From positions 1-6,809 of the forward strand of contig CAMWTF010000132.1 in NCBI GenBank assembly GCA_947177105.1: a stretch of DNA of 6,809 nucleotides. Direction: 5' to 3'. Under the pieces are notes generated by a model. It ran no database searches. It was not told the DNA's origin and saw only the letters and a list, made by a program, of their open reading frames with translations. Below, in pieces: positions 5,603 through 6,809 of this stretch. Source of the DNA: an uncultured Lachnospiraceae bacterium (GTDB lineage: Bacteria; Bacillota; Clostridia; Lachnospirales; Lachnospiraceae). How positions within the stretch are numbered: the first letter of the stretch is position 1; every line of letters starts with the position of its first letter. The translations under genes were made by a program, and so were the position numbers.

Positions 5603-5629
5603 AAAAAAGGGACTTGTTTTACAAGCCCC
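5603..5629 (-). terminator. Intrinsic terminator of the XRE-KTSC unit
   Basis: On the minus strand GGGGCTTGT (5621-5629) pairs with ACAAGTCCC (5609-5617), 9 bp with one G-U, around a 3-nt loop, and is followed directly by six T (5603-5608). The first arm includes the last codons and the loop includes part of the stop codon of the KTSC gene, so the terminator overlaps its 3' end. Confidence 0.9.
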
Positions 5630-5831
5630 CAATCTGCTCCTCAAAGCGGTTGAGTATAAATGTATTAAAAAAACTGTCTACAGAGCTTGCCTGCTTCATG
5701 CGGTACCAGAGTTCCTCAGGCACCTCCAAGTAGCAATACCGCCTGCCATCCTGGTGAAATTGAACCTCCAACAACATATCCTGGGCGCTGTAGCCCATAT
5801 AGGCAATATGAACGGCCGCCGTTCTATTCAT
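5619..5831 (-). CDS. Small KTSC-domain protein of unknown function
   Basis: The 70-residue protein matches the KTSC domain pattern (named after its occurrence at the C-terminus of some lysyl-tRNA synthetases): a beta-rich start ending LLEVQFHQDGRRYCYLEVP (20-38), then ELWYRMKQASSVDSFFN (40-56) and FILNRF. Domain identity is from recognised pattern, not a search. KTSC proteins are small and mostly uncharacterised, so no function is claimed. The start is the ATG at 5829-5831, because AGGAGG (5839-5844) lies 7 nt upstream. An in-frame ATG at 5886-5888 would add a basic 19-residue extension but has no Shine-Dalgarno. The gene follows the XRE regulator and ends inside an intrinsic terminator; the two may form one transcript. 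Confidence 0.8.
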   Translation of the reverse strand: MNRTAAVHIAYMGYSAQDMLLEVQFHQDGRRYCYLEVPEELWYRMKQASSVDSFFNTFILNRFEEQIGGL

Positions 5832-5997
5832 ACGCTCTCCTCCTCGTGATTGTTTCCTTTTGCGGTTACCTTTATTCTTCACAGTCATGAGTACATAGGA
5901 GGCGGCCGCCCTTCTTCACCGGCCTGTCTCTTTCCGTCAGCCATTGTCCAAAATTCTTTATGCATTCCCCGTTCCTTCTAAATTCTTCAGTCTGTAC

Positions 5998-6240
5998 CTA
6001 ATCCACCTCCTGATCCACCCTGCGGAACACATCATCATCAAAGAAGTCTGTCAATGACATATCCAGGCCGCAACATATCTTCGCCACCGTCTCTACCCCT
6101 GTATTGCGGGTAATCCCATATACAATGTTCTTCATGGTGGAGGGATTCATGCCAGCCAGCGTTGCAAGATGATTCACGGAGATCCGGTGTTTTTTACAAA
6201 GCCCGTTGATTCTCTCAACTAACGCTTCCTGAGCCGTCAT
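5998..6240 (-). CDS. Small XRE/Cro-family helix-turn-helix transcriptional regulator
   Basis: The 80-residue protein is almost all DNA-binding domain. After an N-terminal helix (MTAQEALVERINGLCKKH), residues 20-30 (ISVNHLATLAG) and 32-42 (NPSTMKNIVYG) form the helix-turn-helix, followed by VETVAKICCGLDMSLTDFFD, the usual XRE scaffold end. The tail is acidic and short, with no sensor domain. The ATG at 6238-6240 is chosen because GGAG (6247-6250) lies 6 nt upstream; an in-frame GTG at 6250-6252 overlaps that site and would add four residues. Upstream is a 14-bp palindrome next to a -10 element, a plausible autoregulatory operator. The KTSC gene downstream is the likeliest partner. It could also be a chromosomally fixed remnant regulator of a mobile element. 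Confidence 0.88.
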   Translation of the reverse strand: MTAQEALVERINGLCKKHRISVNHLATLAGMNPSTMKNIVYGITRNTGVETVAKICCGLDMSLTDFFDDDVFRRVDQEVD

Positions 6241-6261
6241 TCTGTTCTCCACCTATAACCC

Positions 6262-6287
6262 TACAATTTGCCCTAATCAGAATTGTA
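6262..6287. repeat. Inverted repeat in the XRE leader
   Basis: TACAATT (6262-6268) and AATTGTA (6281-6287) are perfect inverted repeats 12 nt apart, and the right arm overlaps an 8-bp palindrome, TTGTACAA (6283-6290). They sit between the predicted start of transcription and the XRE ribosome site. A second operator or a leader hairpin are both possible; AT-rich composition makes chance likelier. Confidence 0.3.
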
Positions 6288-6309
6288 CAAAATACTATTT
6301 AGGTATGTA

Positions 6310-6323
6310 GCCCGTATACGGGC
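6310..6323. promoter_or_regulatory. Perfect 14-bp palindrome, probable operator
   Basis: GCCCGTATACGGGC reads the same on both strands. It lies one base downstream of a consensus -10 (6325-6330), across the expected transcription start and about 70 nt before the XRE start codon. This size and place suit a dimeric XRE-type repressor controlling its own promoter. Binding is inferred. The surrounding gap is AT-rich, so the GC-rich palindrome stands out. Confidence 0.6.
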
Positions 6324-6324
6324 C

Positions 6325-6353
6325 ATTATAGAGTCTATGGAAAATATATTACA
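6325..6353 (-). promoter_or_regulatory. Probable promoter of the XRE-KTSC unit
   Basis: A perfect TATAAT (6325-6330) lies on the minus strand, with the position 17 nt upstream (6348-6353, TGTAAT) a poor -35 match. The abutting palindrome suggests regulation at this site. The transcript would start near 6318 and have a leader of about 78 nt. Confidence 0.5.
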
Positions 6354-6389
6354 TGTTTTTATACATTTTACAATAGATAAATTCCTTTC

Positions 6390-6809
6390 TTACAAACTAT
6401 TCTCTTTTATACTTCCGCTGCGGTAGGCTTCCAGCAGCATACGCAAATCGTCGATAAGCTCCTGCAGCGCCTTGCCATTGTCCGTGTCGGAGATGTTCGC
6501 ACGGCTCTGCAGCCTCTCCACAACGTGGATTTCCGGCGTTTGACCGGGGCTTCCCGGAACGAAGGGCTTATGCTCCGCCAGGCTCAGACCGTGAGAGTCA
6601 TAGATCAGCGTGTACCCGGCGATACCCGTGGCTTTCTGATATGCCTTGGAGATTCCGCCGTCGATCACAAACAGCTTGCCATCCGCCTTCACTGGGCGCT
6701 CCCCGTCCTTGATCTTCACCGGCACATGGCCGTTAATGATATGCCCTCTGTCTTCATCCATGGAAAAGAGCCGCAGAATCATCCGGCAGACCTCCGGCTT
6801 CTCCGAGAA
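6390..6809 (-). CDS. fbp: Fructose-1,6-bisphosphatase class III, C-terminal part (runs off the window)
   Basis: The visible 139 residues are the C-terminal end of the class III FBPase of Firmicutes, a cytosolic gluconeogenic enzyme of about 640-670 residues that hydrolyses fructose 1,6-bisphosphate to fructose 6-phosphate. It is a metallophosphatase unrelated to classes I and II. Recognisable segments are INGHVPVKIKDGERPVKADG, FVIDGGISKAYQKATGIAGY, TLIYDSHGLSLAEHKPF and the end DNGKALQELIDDLRMLLEAYRSG. The frame is open to the window edge, so the internal ATG at 6780-6782 is not its start. The stop is followed by an AT-rich gap without a clear intrinsic terminator. There is no obvious functional link to the envelope genes downstream. 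Confidence 0.93.
   Translation of the reverse strand, partial: FSEKPEVCRMILRLFSMDEDRGHIINGHVPVKIKDGERPVKADGKLFVIDGGISKAYQKATGIAGYTLIYDSHGLSLAEHKPFVPGSPGQTPEIHVVERLQSRANISDTDNGKALQELIDDLRMLLEAYRSGSIKENSL

Noticed and set aside
5901..5910. Perfect 10-bp palindrome GGCGGCCGCC
   Set aside because: Short and purely GC, lying between the XRE and KTSC genes far from any -10 or -35 element; most easily explained by chance.

Overview
The window reads as chromosomal DNA of a Clostridia-class Firmicute, most likely Lachnospiraceae. The reasons are about 50% GC by eye, strong AGGAGG ribosome binding sites, a class III fructose-1,6-bisphosphatase, a clostridial-type bactofilin with a long acidic linker, and the pyrH-frr-uppS-cdsA-dxr gene order. 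The family assignment is inferred from protein character, not from a search. Every convincing gene lies on the minus strand, so transcription runs from high to low coordinates. No tRNA, rRNA, CRISPR array, transposase or phage gene was seen, and no gene-free stretch exceeds 300 bases.

In transcription order, the window opens at 6809 with the C-terminal 139 residues of class III FBPase (fbp). Next comes a small unit: an 80-residue XRE/Cro-type regulator and a 70-residue KTSC-domain protein. It appears to have its own promoter, with a perfect 14-bp palindrome beside a consensus -10 (6310-6330), and its own intrinsic terminator (5603-5629), whose stem includes the last codons of the KTSC gene. 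A likely promoter at 5569-5600 then serves a membrane-anchored NodB-type polysaccharide deacetylase. That gene is followed by a bactofilin (polymer-forming cytoskeletal protein) with three tandem 33-nt repeats in its acidic linker.

The rest is a housekeeping run: pyrH (UMP kinase), frr (ribosome recycling factor), uppS (undecaprenyl diphosphate synthase), cdsA (CDP-diacylglycerol synthase) and the first 43 codons of dxr (MEP pathway). uppS and cdsA overlap in a TAATG junction. Together these genes link nucleotide supply, translation, the lipid carrier for the cell wall, phospholipid synthesis and isoprenoid precursor synthesis. Bactofilin and the deacetylase beside them fit a cell-envelope theme. 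rpsB-tsf, the usual upstream neighbours of pyrH, are absent here.

The least explained parts are the intergenic gaps. Two of them (frr-uppS and bactofilin-pyrH) hold back-to-back perfect or near-perfect hairpins that lack the U-tracts of terminators and look like dispersed palindromic elements or RNA processing signals. I see no clear evidence of a wholly new system. The best candidates for follow-up are the XRE-KTSC unit with its operator and the clustered hairpins.
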